Both the position numbers and the translations under genes were made by a program. DNA of 64,000 bases from MFD09286-c1 sp963701015 (GTDB taxonomy: Bacteria; Bacteroidota; Bacteroidia; Bacteroidales; DTGW01): NCBI GenBank assembly GCA_963701015.1, contig OY969556.1, positions 1,922,001 to 1,986,000 on the forward strand, written 5' to 3'. The first letter of the stretch is position 1; each line of letters starts with the position of its first letter. Positions 10,051 to 19,940 of this stretch are shown one piece after another. A model generated the notes under the pieces. It was not told where the DNA came from and made no database searches. It was given only the letters and a program-made list of their open reading frames with translations.

Positions 10051-12529
10051 AACATTTCTAACTGCCTTATTTGTATTTTTATTTGCTTTTTGTATTAACG
10101 CTCAGCAAAACGGAAATGTTATTATCGGTAAAATTTCAGGCAGATGTATCGATTCAATTTCAGGTTCGCCGGTAGAATATGCTGTAATTAGTATTGCTTC
10201 CGGTGAAACCGGAAAGGTTATAACCGGTACTATTACTGATAACAATGGACTGTTTAGTATAAATGCAATTAAATATGGTACATACAAAGTAATAGTTAAT
10301 GCCATTGACTATAAAAATTGCATTAAAAATAATATTGTTGTAAATAACCAGAATTCTGTAATAAACTTTGGGGATATACTACTGGTAAATAATCCAACCC
10401 TTTTGAACGAAGTTACAATTACATCGCAAAAGCAACTTATTGAGAACAAAATTGATAAAATGGTATATAATACCGAAAGGGATATTACCTCACAAGGTGG
10501 CGTAGCCACTGATGTGCTGAAAAAAATTCCCCAGGTTGATGTTGACGTAAACGGGAATGTTGAATTACAAGGCAACTCAAATGTTCTTTTTTTAATTGAC
10601 GGTAAACCCTCTGTAAGTTTTGGCAATAATATTGCCGATGTATTGCAATCGATTCCCGCAAGCCAGATAAAAAGCATTGAAATTATAACTAATCCCGGTG
10701 CTAAATATGACGCTGAAGGTGGCGGGATTATTAATATAATTCTAAAAAAAAGCACAGCTAAAGGCACAAGTGGCACAGTTTCAGTAACGGGTGGATCAAG
10801 GCTTGAAAACGGATCGGTTAACATAAGTTCACGTAAAGGTAATTTTGGCGCAAGCGCTTTTGTAAGTGGAAATGCCCAATTGCTTTCAAAAACAAACAAT
10901 AGTTTAAACAGAATTTCAAAGGATACTGTAAATAATCAATTGGATAATTTAATTCAAACCGGGAACAGTAATTTTAACCGGAACGGATTTCAAACAGGCA
11001 TTAATTTTGATTGGGACATAAGCGCAAAGGATAATATTTCAACATCGTTATCGTATAATTATCTCCAAAACTTAAATACCGGTTATTTTTATCAACAATC
11101 CACAATTATGGATGAGACCGGGAATACCTTATCAGGAATTAACAGCAACAATATATCAGATAACAGCATTCATGAAAACAACTATGATTGGAACCTTAAT
11201 TATAAACGTAAATTTGTGACTAAAGGACAGGTGCTGGAGGTTCTGTTGATTTATTCCAATGGTAATGATTATTCCAACTATAAACAAATTCAAACTATTC
11301 TCCCATCAAATTCAGCCACTTCCGGATCATATGGAAATAACCCCGGTTTTGAAAAGCAAATGAATATGTCAATCAATTATACGCAACCGGTTTTTCAGCA
11401 TTCAATTATTGAAACCGGAGCTAAAACAACCATTGACAATAACGAAAGTAATTCTTCTATTTATTTATTGAATCCTTCAAAGGAACTTTATAATTATAGT
11501 GCAGATCAGTCGGAAAATATGATTTACAAAAGAACTATTTATAGCTATTATCTTTCATTAACCTTTAAATTATTTAATAGTTTTGATGTGAAAGCTGGTT
11601 GCAGGGATGAATATACGGTTTCGATGGCCAATTTTTCAAATTCCGGAAAGCTTGATTTAAAACCATATAATACTTTGGTACCATCGGGCGTAATTTCTTA
11701 TTTAATTGATTCAGGCCAAACAATAAAATTAGGCTATTCAAGACGAATTAAGCGACCTAATTATCCCGATTTAAACCCTTTTATAAATGCCAGTGATCCG
11801 AAAAATATTACAACAGGCAATATCAATCTTGAACCTGAAATATCAAACCAGTTTGAGCTTGGTTATAACATGAATTTTAAGAAGGGCGCAAATATGAATA
11901 TTGCATTGTTTTATCGCGGAAACCATAACGATATACAAAATTATACCGAATATTTTTCAACCTATAAAATAGGAGATTCAATTTACAACAACGTTTCTGT
12001 TAACACAAGAAAAAATATGGGTTTGGAAGCCAATGCCGGTATTAATTTTTATGTATCTGTTCCTTTAAATAACAAATTAAATTTACGTTCCAACATTTCA
12101 TGCTTCCATCGATATATAAATACCGGATTACCCGACGGAAATGTTAATGGTTTTATGTACCGCCTAAATGTAAACGGATCGTATCAAATTACTTCATCCT
12201 TAAGGTTTGAGCTATTCGGGAATTTTAGTTCTTCAAAAATTAATGCCCAGGGTAAAATGCCTGCTTTTACAGTTTATAACCTGGCTATTCGACAGGAATT
12301 GTTTCATAAAAAAGGCAGTCTGGCATTTACTGCAACCAACCCGTTTAACAAATATGTGATTCAAAAATCGATTATAGCTGGAACAAATTTTACAACCTAT
12401 ACAACTGTTGATTTTCCCTATCAATCCTTTGGAATTAATTTTACATATAAGTTTGGGAAAATTGAATTCAAAAAACAAAATGATATTGAAGATGTTAATC
12501 TGACCAATCCTCCTGGTTCGGGTGAATAA
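10043..12529 (+). CDS. TonB-dependent outer-membrane receptor (outer membrane beta-barrel family)
   Basis: The start is placed at the ATG at 10043, which overlaps the previous stop by 8 nt and gives a clean signal peptide (MIRTFLTALFVFLFAFCINAQ). An ATG 54 nt upstream is in frame but adds a non-signal extension. Next come a carboxypeptidase-regulatory-like domain (about 30-115), a plug (NEVTITSQKQLIENK..., with LFLIDGKPSV and IEIITNPGAKYDAEGGGIINIILKK segments) and a long C-terminal beta-barrel. It imports a bound solute using TonB energy. Coupling to the phosphoesterase suggests that it takes up a phosphorylated ligand or its hydrolysis product. Confidence 0.86.
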   Translation: MIRTFLTALFVFLFAFCINAQQNGNVIIGKISGRCIDSISGSPVEYAVISIASGETGKVITGTITDNNGLFSINAIKYGTYKVIVNAIDYKNCIKNNIVVNNQNSVINFGDILLVNNPTLLNEVTITSQKQLIENKIDKMVYNTERDITSQGGVATDVLKKIPQVDVDVNGNVELQGNSNVLFLIDGKPSVSFGNNIADVLQSIPASQIKSIEIITNPGAKYDAEGGGIINIILKKSTAKGTSGTVSVTGGSRLENGSVNISSRKGNFGASAFVSGNAQLLSKTNNSLNRISKDTVNNQLDNLIQTGNSNFNRNGFQTGINFDWDISAKDNISTSLSYNYLQNLNTGYFYQQSTIMDETGNTLSGINSNNISDNSIHENNYDWNLNYKRKFVTKGQVLEVLLIYSNGNDYSNYKQIQTILPSNSATSGSYGNNPGFEKQMNMSINYTQPVFQHSIIETGAKTTIDNNESNSSIYLLNPSKELYNYSADQSENMIYKRTIYSYYLSLTFKLFNSFDVKAGCRDEYTVSMANFSNSGKLDLKPYNTLVPSGVISYLIDSGQTIKLGYSRRIKRPNYPDLNPFINASDPKNITTGNINLEPEISNQFELGYNMNFKKGANMNIALFYRGNHNDIQNYTEYFSTYKIGDSIYNNVSVNTRKNMGLEANAGINFYVSVPLNNKLNLRSNISCFHRYINTGLPDGNVNGFMYRLNVNGSYQITSSLRFELFGNFSSSKINAQGKMPAFTVYNLAIRQELFHKKGSLAFTATNPFNKYVIQKSIIAGTNFTTYTTVDFPYQSFGINFTYKFGKIEFKKQNDIEDVNLTNPPGSGE

Positions 12530-12770
12530 AATTTACAAATTAAAAGCACCAACAAACGTTAATACTTTTTAGCTATAGATGAAACCTTTTCAAAGCTAAA
12601 TACTTTGGTTTTAAATGGAACTTTATCGTCTTAAATTATTGCAAGGTTTCGACTTTAATTATGGATCAAACGGAAAAGTTGAGGAGTAGAAATAACTGGA
12701 AAAATTCATAATTTACCCCAACCCGTTATTCCCTTCAGTAATGAGACCGCTTCGCTTAGTTCTCCTTTCA

Positions 12771-12801
12771 AACCCCAAACCCCTTAAAAAGGGGCTATAA
12801 C
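12771..12801 (+). repeat. Left arm of inverted repeat around the DUF559 gene
   Basis: AACCCCAAACCCCTTAAAAAGG... reading through to CTATAAC. It is complementary to 13240-13269 with one extra A. The arm also contains its own hairpin, CCCCTT-AAA-AAGGGG. The remaining 12530-12770 stretch holds nothing else I can identify. Confidence 0.8.
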
Positions 12802-12849
12802 AGATCTATTCATATTTATTAAATTATTAAATTTGATTAAAAAGGAATA

Positions 12850-13218
12850 ATGGCAACTAAGTTGTATAATATAACCTATTTGAAGGATACACGTAATATC
12901 TTAAGAAAAAGCATGACAGTGCCTGAGTTAGTTTTATGGGAAATTTTAAAAGATAAAAAACTTTGTGGTCGCAAATTTAGGCGACAACATAGCATTGGGT
13001 TTTATATTGCAGATTTTTATTGTTCTTCTGAAAAATTGGTTATTGAACTGGATGGACAACATCACTATTCCGCAGAAGGAATGGTAAATGATTTTGATAG
13101 GGATAAACATTTAGCGTTGATGGACATAAAGGTACTTCGATTTGAAAACAAAGAGGTACTTAACAATTTGACAAATGTCCTCAAAACAATAAAGTCAAAT
13201 TTTAAACCAAGGAAATAA
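12850..13218 (+). CDS. DUF559 / Vsr-like endonuclease-domain protein
   Basis: 122 residues, the full length for this small family. Residues 25-115 carry the PD-(D/E)XK-like core: RKFRRQHSIGFYIADFYC (Asp55), then KLVIELDGQHH (Glu66, Asp68), then KVLRFENKEVL. DUF559 is related to very-short-patch-repair and other restriction-like nucleases, but its biological substrate is not established. The gene stands alone between two arms of an almost perfect 30-bp inverted repeat, which suggests a mobile or selfish unit. It is not part of the neighbouring receptor operons. Confidence 0.82.
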   Translation: MATKLYNITYLKDTRNILRKSMTVPELVLWEILKDKKLCGRKFRRQHSIGFYIADFYCSSEKLVIELDGQHHYSAEGMVNDFDRDKHLALMDIKVLRFENKEVLNNLTNVLKTIKSNFKPRK

Positions 13219-13239
13219 TAATCAAGAACGTTTTGTGCA

Positions 13240-13269
13240 GTTATAGCCCCTTTTTAAGGGGTTGGGGTT
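13240..13269 (+). repeat. Right arm of inverted repeat around the DUF559 gene
   Basis: GTTATAGCCCCTTTTTAAGG followed by GGTTGGGGTT is the reverse complement of the left arm at 12771-12801. It begins 21 bp after the DUF559 stop codon and could also act as that gene's terminator-like hairpin. Confidence 0.8.
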
Positions 13270-13348
13270 ATTATTTTAAAAAACCTTAATAGTTTTTGTC
13301 CACCAACTTTTCCGATTGATCCATTATTCATTAATCGCCTATCTGTAT

Positions 13349-13501
13349 AAATAGAGTCTGTCTTTAATGTCGACAAACCCTGACAGGGTTATGCATAATC
13401 AAAGTTCAAAAAACACTAATTGCCTGACAATCTGTTTTGTGAAAAACACTGTCAGGGTTTACTTGTCTTATTTCTCGACTTTGAAGACAAACTCTAAATA
13501 G
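13349..13501 (+). repeat. MITE family 2, copy 1
   Basis: About 153 bp with inverted ends (TAAATAGAGTCTGTCTTTAA and the complement of GACTTTGAAGACAAACTCTA). The two internal motifs are CCCTGACAGGG and a related CACTGTCAGGG. A second copy, in inverse orientation, is at 30504-30655. Noncoding. Confidence 0.75.
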
Positions 13502-13513
13502 ATTGAATCAATC

Positions 13514-13663
13514 TTAAAATACTTTAACACATTAACTGTCTTCTATGATTTTCAGCTTTATTTACCCCAGACCCTAAAGGGTGAAAGCTGAAAATCAAAC
13601 TGTTCCCTTTAGGGATTAAGGATAAAAACAGTTTGGTTTTCGAATCTGTTAAAGTAGAATTAA
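13514..13663 (+). repeat. MITE family 1, copy 3
   Basis: Same orientation as copy 1, with both hairpins intact. It lies 13 bp after the family-2 element, so the 13219-13881 gap holds an inverted-repeat arm, two different MITEs and about 220 bp of AT-rich leader for the next receptor. Confidence 0.85.
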
Positions 13664-13881
13664 AATACTTTTTTGATGCTTAGTAATTATTCTTATTAAA
13701 TTATCATTACTATACTGTATTAATATAAAGTTTTAACTTCTTTTTGAAGAAACATATTTTAAAAATATAGTTAATTGAGGTTTAAGTTATCATTAAATAA
13801 TATATAAATAATAGTTAATTAAGAATTAGTATAAATAATTACAAATTATCTCGTCCTATTTTTGGACAAAAAGATATTTAT

Positions 13882-16686
13882 ATGTTATCTATAAAATTAT
13901 TGTTTAAAAGAATTTTACACCTTAGTGTTTTTCTGTCTCTGGCTTTTCCATTGAACGCAACTATTTTCAGAGGGCATATTTTAGATGCCAAAAACAAAGA
14001 ACCTCTGGTTGGTGCAACTATTGTTGACAGGCAAAATAATATTGTTCATGATTTAGCCGGTTTGGATGGTTCGTTTGCATTAAAAAATATTGGATTAGGA
14101 AAACATGTTTTTATTGTTCAATATGTCGGTTATAATTCGCAGGAAAAAGTAATAGATATAGCAAAAACTAATGATAATATTAACATTGATATTCTTTTGG
14201 AACCAAAATTAACTGCATTAGATCAAGTTGAAATTGTAGCCCACCAGGATAAAGAATCGAACCAATATGCAAGAGCTGAAGAAAAAAAGGCCGATAATGT
14301 TTTGAATGTTTTATCGGCTCAAACAATCCAGATTTTACCAGATATATCTACTGCAAGTGTATTACAAAGAATGTCGGGCATTTCTACTGAAAGAACGGCT
14401 ACCGGGGAAGCAAGATATGCAGTAATTAGAGGTATGGACCGCCGATATAATTATACGCTCGTTAATGGAATTAAAATTCCAAGTCCTGACAACATGTACA
14501 GATATGTACCCATGGATATGTTTCCATCGGATTTACTGGAAAGGCTTGAAGTAATTAAAGCCCTTACTCCTGCTATGGAAGCCGATGCAATTGGTGGTGC
14601 AATGAATTTAATAATGAAAGATGCTCCCGATTCATTGACTATAAACGCAAATATTGGTACCGGATTTAGTGAATTGCTTGCACAAAGAGGATATGAAAAT
14701 TTCGATAAAAGTGTTGTGAATTTTAAGTCGCCCTCCGATATTCATGGTCAGGATTACCAGTCCACTCCTTATGATTTTACTTACAAAAATTTTGACTACA
14801 AATCACAAAAGCTTCCTTTCAATGAAATTGCCGGATTTTCAATTGGCGACCGTATTTTCAAAAACAAGGAATTAGGCATTTTAGTGGCGGGTAGTTATCA
14901 AAATCTTTTCAATGGTTCCAATAGTACGTGGATAAGACCTGAAAACCAACCTCATGCCGGCAATATACCTTCATTCGATGATATTTATACAAGAAAGTAC
15001 AATGCCCAAAATACCCGTTATGGCTTACATTCAAAAATCGATTATAGTATTAATGCCAGGAATAAGATTAGTTTGTACAACTTGTTAATGGAAATGGATG
15101 AAATAGAATACAGGAACACCATAGATACAAGTTTATCAATAGGAAGAAACGGGGTAGGCACAGGTAATACTTATTTAATGTATCGTTCCAGAATTCACGA
15201 CCAAAGTATTTATAACAGCACATTGCAAGGTGAACATACTTTACTTGATAATTTTAAACTGAATTGGTCAGGTGTTTATTCACTGGCTAAAAGCGAAATG
15301 CCTGATTGGTCAGAATATCAAACAGTGCAACAGGTCGGATTTGATATTAATCATAACCAATATTCAACGCCACAAGTATTAAACATTCCATTTTACAGAA
15401 TTTGGACACGAAATTCTGACCGCGATTTAGCCGGATACTTAAATTTAAGTTACCATAATACAATATTAGGTCAAGATGTAACGATTACAACCGGAGGATT
15501 ATACAGGGATAAATTAAGGGATAATCATTACAATGAATGGGATTTGATTCCAAAAACATCATCTATCGGACAACCTGTTGTTTACGACGGACAACTTACC
15601 CCTGATAAATTTGAATTTGAAGGTGTAACAGCTTCACAGGGAAATCCGATAAACCCATTGACTTATTCTGCAACAGAGGATGTATTATCGTATTATGTTC
15701 AGGCAAACATATTATTTTTTAATAAATTATCTGTATTAGGCGGTGTAAGAATTGAAAATACACAACAAGGTTGGAAAACAGCGCAAGACCCAAAAATATC
15801 GTACGGTGCAGTTGGTACAGTTCAATATATGGACATTCTGCCAAGTGTGCATTTTAAATATATTATAAACAATAAGCAAAATTTACGCTTATCGTACTTT
15901 AGTGCACTAAACAGGCCTGGCTTTTTTGAGTATGTGCCTTATACAATTGAAGGAGATAATTTTAGCTTTAGTGGTAATCCGCTATTGCTACATGCCACTT
16001 CGAATAATTACGATTTAAGATATGAATACTTTCCGGAAAGTTTTGATCAATTTCTTTTTGGTGCTTTTTACAAAAATATATTTAATCCTATTGAAACAGC
16101 TGTTAAGTTTACAGGTACATCCAGCGCGACATTAATGCCTGAAAATTTTGGAACTGCACGAAATTATGGATTTGAACTTGCTGTAACAAAATATTGGGGA
16201 CACATAGGATTATCAGGCAATTACACTTATACGAACTCGCAAATTACTACATCCAAATTATTTTATAATGCCAATTTTGTAACTGAAACTACCACTCAAA
16301 CCCGACCATTACAAGGGCAATCGCCACATATTGGAAATGTTTCACTACTGTACAAAAACCAGAAAGTTGGGTTAGATGCTCAAGTAGCCCTGGTTTATAC
16401 AGGGAAAAATATAACTTTTGTTTCTCCTTATAAAGATTTGGATTACTGGCAGCAAGATATAATTCAACTGTCATGTTCAGTTGAAAAAAGAGTATTTAAA
16501 TATTTCACAGCCTATTGTAAAGTAAATAATTTATTAAATGCTCCGGTAATTGTGAAAATACTTCAACCTAACATATACAGGACAGGGAAATTTGCTTTAC
16601 CTATCCAAACTTCCAATAACTATGTAACCGTTCAGAAAGATTATTACGGACAGAGTTTCACTTTTGGTGTACGCATGAAAATTTAA
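13882..16686 (+). CDS. TonB-dependent receptor
   Basis: 934 residues. Signal peptide about 1-27 (ends LNATIF), then a carboxypeptidase-regulatory-like domain (GHILDAKNKEPLVGATIV...). The plug contains VIRGMDRRYNYTLVNGIKIP and LERLEVIKALTPAMEADAIG. A large barrel ends in the aromatic-rich YYGQSFTFGVRMKI. The plug resembles the group of large receptors first described in Xanthomonas/Caulobacter. A TATTTTTG box at 13857 may be its -7 element. It is followed after 39 bp by a beta-helix lipoprotein, a pairing repeated at 21188-25417, so the two proteins probably form one uptake module. The ligand is unknown. Confidence 0.88.
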   Translation: MLSIKLLFKRILHLSVFLSLAFPLNATIFRGHILDAKNKEPLVGATIVDRQNNIVHDLAGLDGSFALKNIGLGKHVFIVQYVGYNSQEKVIDIAKTNDNINIDILLEPKLTALDQVEIVAHQDKESNQYARAEEKKADNVLNVLSAQTIQILPDISTASVLQRMSGISTERTATGEARYAVIRGMDRRYNYTLVNGIKIPSPDNMYRYVPMDMFPSDLLERLEVIKALTPAMEADAIGGAMNLIMKDAPDSLTINANIGTGFSELLAQRGYENFDKSVVNFKSPSDIHGQDYQSTPYDFTYKNFDYKSQKLPFNEIAGFSIGDRIFKNKELGILVAGSYQNLFNGSNSTWIRPENQPHAGNIPSFDDIYTRKYNAQNTRYGLHSKIDYSINARNKISLYNLLMEMDEIEYRNTIDTSLSIGRNGVGTGNTYLMYRSRIHDQSIYNSTLQGEHTLLDNFKLNWSGVYSLAKSEMPDWSEYQTVQQVGFDINHNQYSTPQVLNIPFYRIWTRNSDRDLAGYLNLSYHNTILGQDVTITTGGLYRDKLRDNHYNEWDLIPKTSSIGQPVVYDGQLTPDKFEFEGVTASQGNPINPLTYSATEDVLSYYVQANILFFNKLSVLGGVRIENTQQGWKTAQDPKISYGAVGTVQYMDILPSVHFKYIINNKQNLRLSYFSALNRPGFFEYVPYTIEGDNFSFSGNPLLLHATSNNYDLRYEYFPESFDQFLFGAFYKNIFNPIETAVKFTGTSSATLMPENFGTARNYGFELAVTKYWGHIGLSGNYTYTNSQITTSKLFYNANFVTETTTQTRPLQGQSPHIGNVSLLYKNQKVGLDAQVALVYTGKNITFVSPYKDLDYWQQDIIQLSCSVEKRVFKYFTAYCKVNNLLNAPVIVKILQPNIYRTGKFALPIQTSNNYVTVQKDYYGQSFTFGVRMKI

Positions 16687-16725
16687 TAAGTAAATAAATA
16701 TTACAAACCTTAATTAATTAAAATT

Positions 16726-18135
16726 ATGAAAAGAAGTCTCTATTTTGGCCTTTCTGCGGTAATTGCAATGGCTATGTTCTCATGTAAAAAAACTGATAAT
16801 TCAGTTGTTTCAACTCCTGAACGTCAGATTGGAAAATCGATAACCAGTGATACCTTGACAGGAACTGTAAAAGGTACTTTAACTTCAGGAAAGACCTATT
16901 ATTTCGGCAGTCAGGTAACAATTAATGCAGGTGATACCGTATTAATGCAAAGTGGTGTAAAATTACTGGCACTGAACCCCAATGCGCAACTTATAGTTAA
17001 AGGTGCATTTGTATCACTGGGAACAAAAGACAAACCAAATTGGATTACCGGTAAAGATGCATATAATAATCCGGCTAATTACAAATTAACCACATTGCAA
17101 GATCCAAATAACGACCCAGGGCTTAAACAGGATGGTAAACTTTGGGGCGGTATTCAATGCGATTCCACAACCAATTTAATTGATATTAAATGGACTCATC
17201 TTGATTTTGCAGGAGGAACAGCAAGTGCAGATAATCCACCCAGCGGATATAAATCAGGCGACGCTTTGTTTGTTATTATGTTTCAAAATGCTAATGGTTA
17301 TTTGATTTTAGAAGACTCATGGATTTATGGCACAAGCACTGATGTTATAAGAATGAACGGTGGAAAATTTAGTATCATGAGAAATACAGTAGAAAAGTTG
17401 TCATATAACGATGGAGATGCTTTTAATGTAAAGAATTCTTCAGTTGGCGACATGGCTTATAATCTTATTGTTGGAACTGCTAAAGGTGGCACCAAAGCAT
17501 CGAATAAAGGTACCTACGGTTCTACCCAAACCGATGTTAATATGTACAACAATACTTATATCTCAGGTGGTTGGAGAAGTGTTGACCCTGACAGAGGTGC
17601 CAATATCGATTATGAACAAGGCGCAAAAGGTATGGCATATAATAACATTATGGTAAATTGTAAAACAGGACTACGTATTTTGGAAAATCCGGCTGCTGAT
17701 ACTGCAAATTGTTTCTATGGCAATAATTTAAGTTATGGCGATACCATTTCGGTTGTAAATGATTTTTATCCTGTAACTCATGCTACAAAGCCTCACAGTA
17801 CTGATATTCCTAATCCTGCAACATTCTATCCGGGTTATCCTAACAGTTATACACTTGGTGAAGTATATAATGCACCTGCATTGGTTGGGGCAAACAATCC
17901 TAAATTTGTAAATTATCCCTTACCGGTAACTGGTGTAATAAGTTTATATAATTTTGTTGGAAATTATGATTTTCATATTACTTCAAGCTCTCCTGCAATT
18001 GGTAAAGGTTACACAGGTTTCACACCTTTAAATGCAACAAGTGCTATAACCGACGCTGATTTAAAAGCCACTGTTACCGCACCAGGAGTCGATTTGGGTT
18101 GTTTCCAGAGCAATGGAACTGGCAACCAACATTAA
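16726..18135 (+). CDS. Surface lipoprotein with right-handed parallel beta-helix
   Basis: 469 residues. A lipoprotein signal (MKRSLYFGLSAVIAMAMFSC, Cys20) is followed by acidic/polar residues. From about residue 50 there are regular short strand-turn units (VTINAGDTVLMQSGVKLLAL, FMNGGKFSIMRNTVEK-type Asn ladders) typical of pectate-lyase-like beta-helices. It shares its fold and order with the 23903-25417 protein (TLTSGKTYYFG versus TLAEGTYNLTG at the start). It is likely an outer-membrane-anchored substrate-binding or processing partner of the preceding receptor. I see no catalytic site I can name. Confidence 0.78.
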   Translation: MKRSLYFGLSAVIAMAMFSCKKTDNSVVSTPERQIGKSITSDTLTGTVKGTLTSGKTYYFGSQVTINAGDTVLMQSGVKLLALNPNAQLIVKGAFVSLGTKDKPNWITGKDAYNNPANYKLTTLQDPNNDPGLKQDGKLWGGIQCDSTTNLIDIKWTHLDFAGGTASADNPPSGYKSGDALFVIMFQNANGYLILEDSWIYGTSTDVIRMNGGKFSIMRNTVEKLSYNDGDAFNVKNSSVGDMAYNLIVGTAKGGTKASNKGTYGSTQTDVNMYNNTYISGGWRSVDPDRGANIDYEQGAKGMAYNNIMVNCKTGLRILENPAADTANCFYGNNLSYGDTISVVNDFYPVTHATKPHSTDIPNPATFYPGYPNSYTLGEVYNAPALVGANNPKFVNYPLPVTGVISLYNFVGNYDFHITSSSPAIGKGYTGFTPLNATSAITDADLKATVTAPGVDLGCFQSNGTGNQH

Positions 18136-18146
18136 AATAATCCTTG

Positions 18147-18297
18147 TTAATTCTACTTTAACAGATTCGAAAACCAAACTGTTTTTACCCTTAATCCCTA
18201 AAGGGAACAGTTTGATTTTCAGCTTTCACCCTTTAGGGTTTGGGGTAAATAAAGCTGAAAATCATAGAAGACAGTTAATGTGTTAAAGTAGGATTAA
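18147..18297 (-). repeat. MITE family 1, copy 4 (inverted)
   Basis: Full 151-bp copy bounded by TTAATTCTACTTTAACA and TGTTAAAGTAGGATTAA, with one mismatch between the inverted ends. It starts 11 bp after the beta-helix stop codon. Confidence 0.88.
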
Positions 18298-18336
18298 AGT
18301 TCAGTTACAAAATACTGATCATTAATATAAAAACAT

Positions 18337-18380
18337 AAAAAGCACTATGAAATAGAATTTAACATAGTGCTTTTATTTTT
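18337..18380 (+). terminator. Rho-independent terminator
   Basis: AAAAGCACTATG pairs with CATAGTGCTTTT around an 11-13 nt loop and is followed by ATTTTT. It ends the receptor/beta-helix transcript after the MITE. Confidence 0.75.
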
Positions 18381-18404
18381 AAAATTTGAAATTGGAAAAA
18401 TAAT

Positions 18405-19574
18405 ATGTATAGGAGAATATTAAAGGGGATTTTTTTATACCAATTTATGGCGTTGGGTTCAATAGTATTTGCTCAAACCAATACTGATATTTCCTACATT
18501 GAAAAATTAAACAGTATTCCAGAATCATCCGGATTAATATTCACTAAAGGTAAACTTTGGACATTTGGTGATAGTGGAAATCCTGCTTCTATTTATAGTA
18601 TTGATACAACAAACGGAGATGTAAAACAAACTGTAAATATTACTAATTATCCCAATATCGATTGGGAAGATATAACTGCAGATGATAGCTTTATTTACAT
18701 TAGCGATGCGGGTAATAATAATGGTGACCGAACTAACCTCAGGATTTTAAAAATAGCCCAATCGGATATAGGTGACGAAGCATCCGTTTCTTTAACTGCC
18801 CAGGCAATTTCATTTTCTTATACCGATCAAACAAATTTTTTGTCCGATCCTAATACTAATTTCGATTGCGAATCTATAATAAGTATTGGCGATTCTCTTT
18901 ACCTATTCACCAAAGACAGGGGTGATTACCAAACCCGAGTTTATTCATTGCCAAAGGTTCCGGGAACCTATAAATTGAAGCCCTATACAGCTTATAATGT
19001 AAACGGAAAAATTACAGGAGCCGATTATAACCCGGTTACCAAGGAAATTATATTAATAGGATATATGAGTTCAAAACTCAACTCATTTCTTTGGGTATTA
19101 AGCAAATTCCCTGGCGATCAATTTTTTTCCGGAAATAAATACCGGGTTGAAATTGGTTCTGACTCAATTTCATGGCAAACTGAAGGAATTACCTATATAG
19201 ATACAAATAGATTATATATATCATGTGAAACCACTTCACAAGTAAAATCATCGCTATATCTACTAGACAAAAGAAATTTTAAATCATCTGATATAACTTC
19301 AATTCCTTTATTACAAAGTGAAGTTCCAATTAAATATTATCCTAATCCTGCTGATAAATTTATAAGGTTTATAAGTAAAGTTAAAATTAATAAAATTGAA
19401 ATAGAAAATAATGAAGGAATAAGGCTTTTTGCAACTTCATGTAATAGTTTTGATTATACTTTGCCTTTAAGTTATTTCAACTTTTCAAGTGGAATACATT
19501 TTGTAAGAATTTTAACCAATAAAAATAATTATACATTTAAAATCGTTTTTATTAATTCCACTTTAACACATTAA
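18405..19574 (+). CDS. T9SS-exported beta-propeller protein
   Basis: 389 residues. Signal peptide about 1-23 (ends SIVFAQ). The middle (about 30-300) is a propeller-like repeat region (GLIFTKGKLWTFGDSGNPAS, DWEDITADDSFIYISDAGNN) resembling esterase-like or SdiA-regulated propeller families. A type IX sorting domain starts at about 308 (IKYYPNPADKFIRF) and ends with GIHFVRILTNKNNYTFKIVF. The last residues and the stop codon come from MITE copy 5 (19552-19702), so the original C-terminus was probably altered by the insertion. It is probably secreted; the substrate is unknown. Confidence 0.78.
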   Translation: MYRRILKGIFLYQFMALGSIVFAQTNTDISYIEKLNSIPESSGLIFTKGKLWTFGDSGNPASIYSIDTTNGDVKQTVNITNYPNIDWEDITADDSFIYISDAGNNNGDRTNLRILKIAQSDIGDEASVSLTAQAISFSYTDQTNFLSDPNTNFDCESIISIGDSLYLFTKDRGDYQTRVYSLPKVPGTYKLKPYTAYNVNGKITGADYNPVTKEIILIGYMSSKLNSFLWVLSKFPGDQFFSGNKYRVEIGSDSISWQTEGITYIDTNRLYISCETTSQVKSSLYLLDKRNFKSSDITSIPLLQSEVPIKYYPNPADKFIRFISKVKINKIEIENNEGIRLFATSCNSFDYTLPLSYFNFSSGIHFVRILTNKNNYTFKIVFINSTLTH

Positions 19575-19702
19575 CGGTCTTCTATAATTTTCAGCTTTAT
19601 TTACCCCAAACCCTAAAGGGTGAAAGCTGAAAATCAAACTGTTCCCTTTAGGGACTAAGGGTAAAAACAGTTTGGTTTTCTAATCTGTTATAGTATAATT
19701 AA
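19552..19702 (+). repeat. MITE family 1, copy 5, inside the 3' end of the propeller gene
   Basis: Starts TTAATTCCACTTTAACACAT and ends TATAGTATAATTAA, with both internal hairpins kept. It overlaps the last 23 nt of the preceding gene and supplies its stop codon. The rest of the gap to 19940 is AT-rich without further features. Confidence 0.88.
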
Positions 19703-19940
19703 AAAGTAAATTGAAATATATCAGAGTTTATGAATAAATTAAATATTTACTTCCGCCGTTCAAACAGATTGTAATAATCTGCATTTATATTCTTCTGTAA
19801 TTTTTGAACAAGATCATTAATATAGCTAATAATTTTATCAAAGTTTTGAAATATAAACGTTCCCAATCAACAGGAATTATATAAATTTACTATCCTTGAA
19901 CAACTGATTATAACGGTTGTTAAAGTTTAAATTTATTGCT

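Noticed and set aside
10309..10899. 196-codon minus-strand open frame
   Set aside because: Antisense to the plug/barrel of a convincing TonB receptor; low-complexity Pro/Leu/Phe translation.
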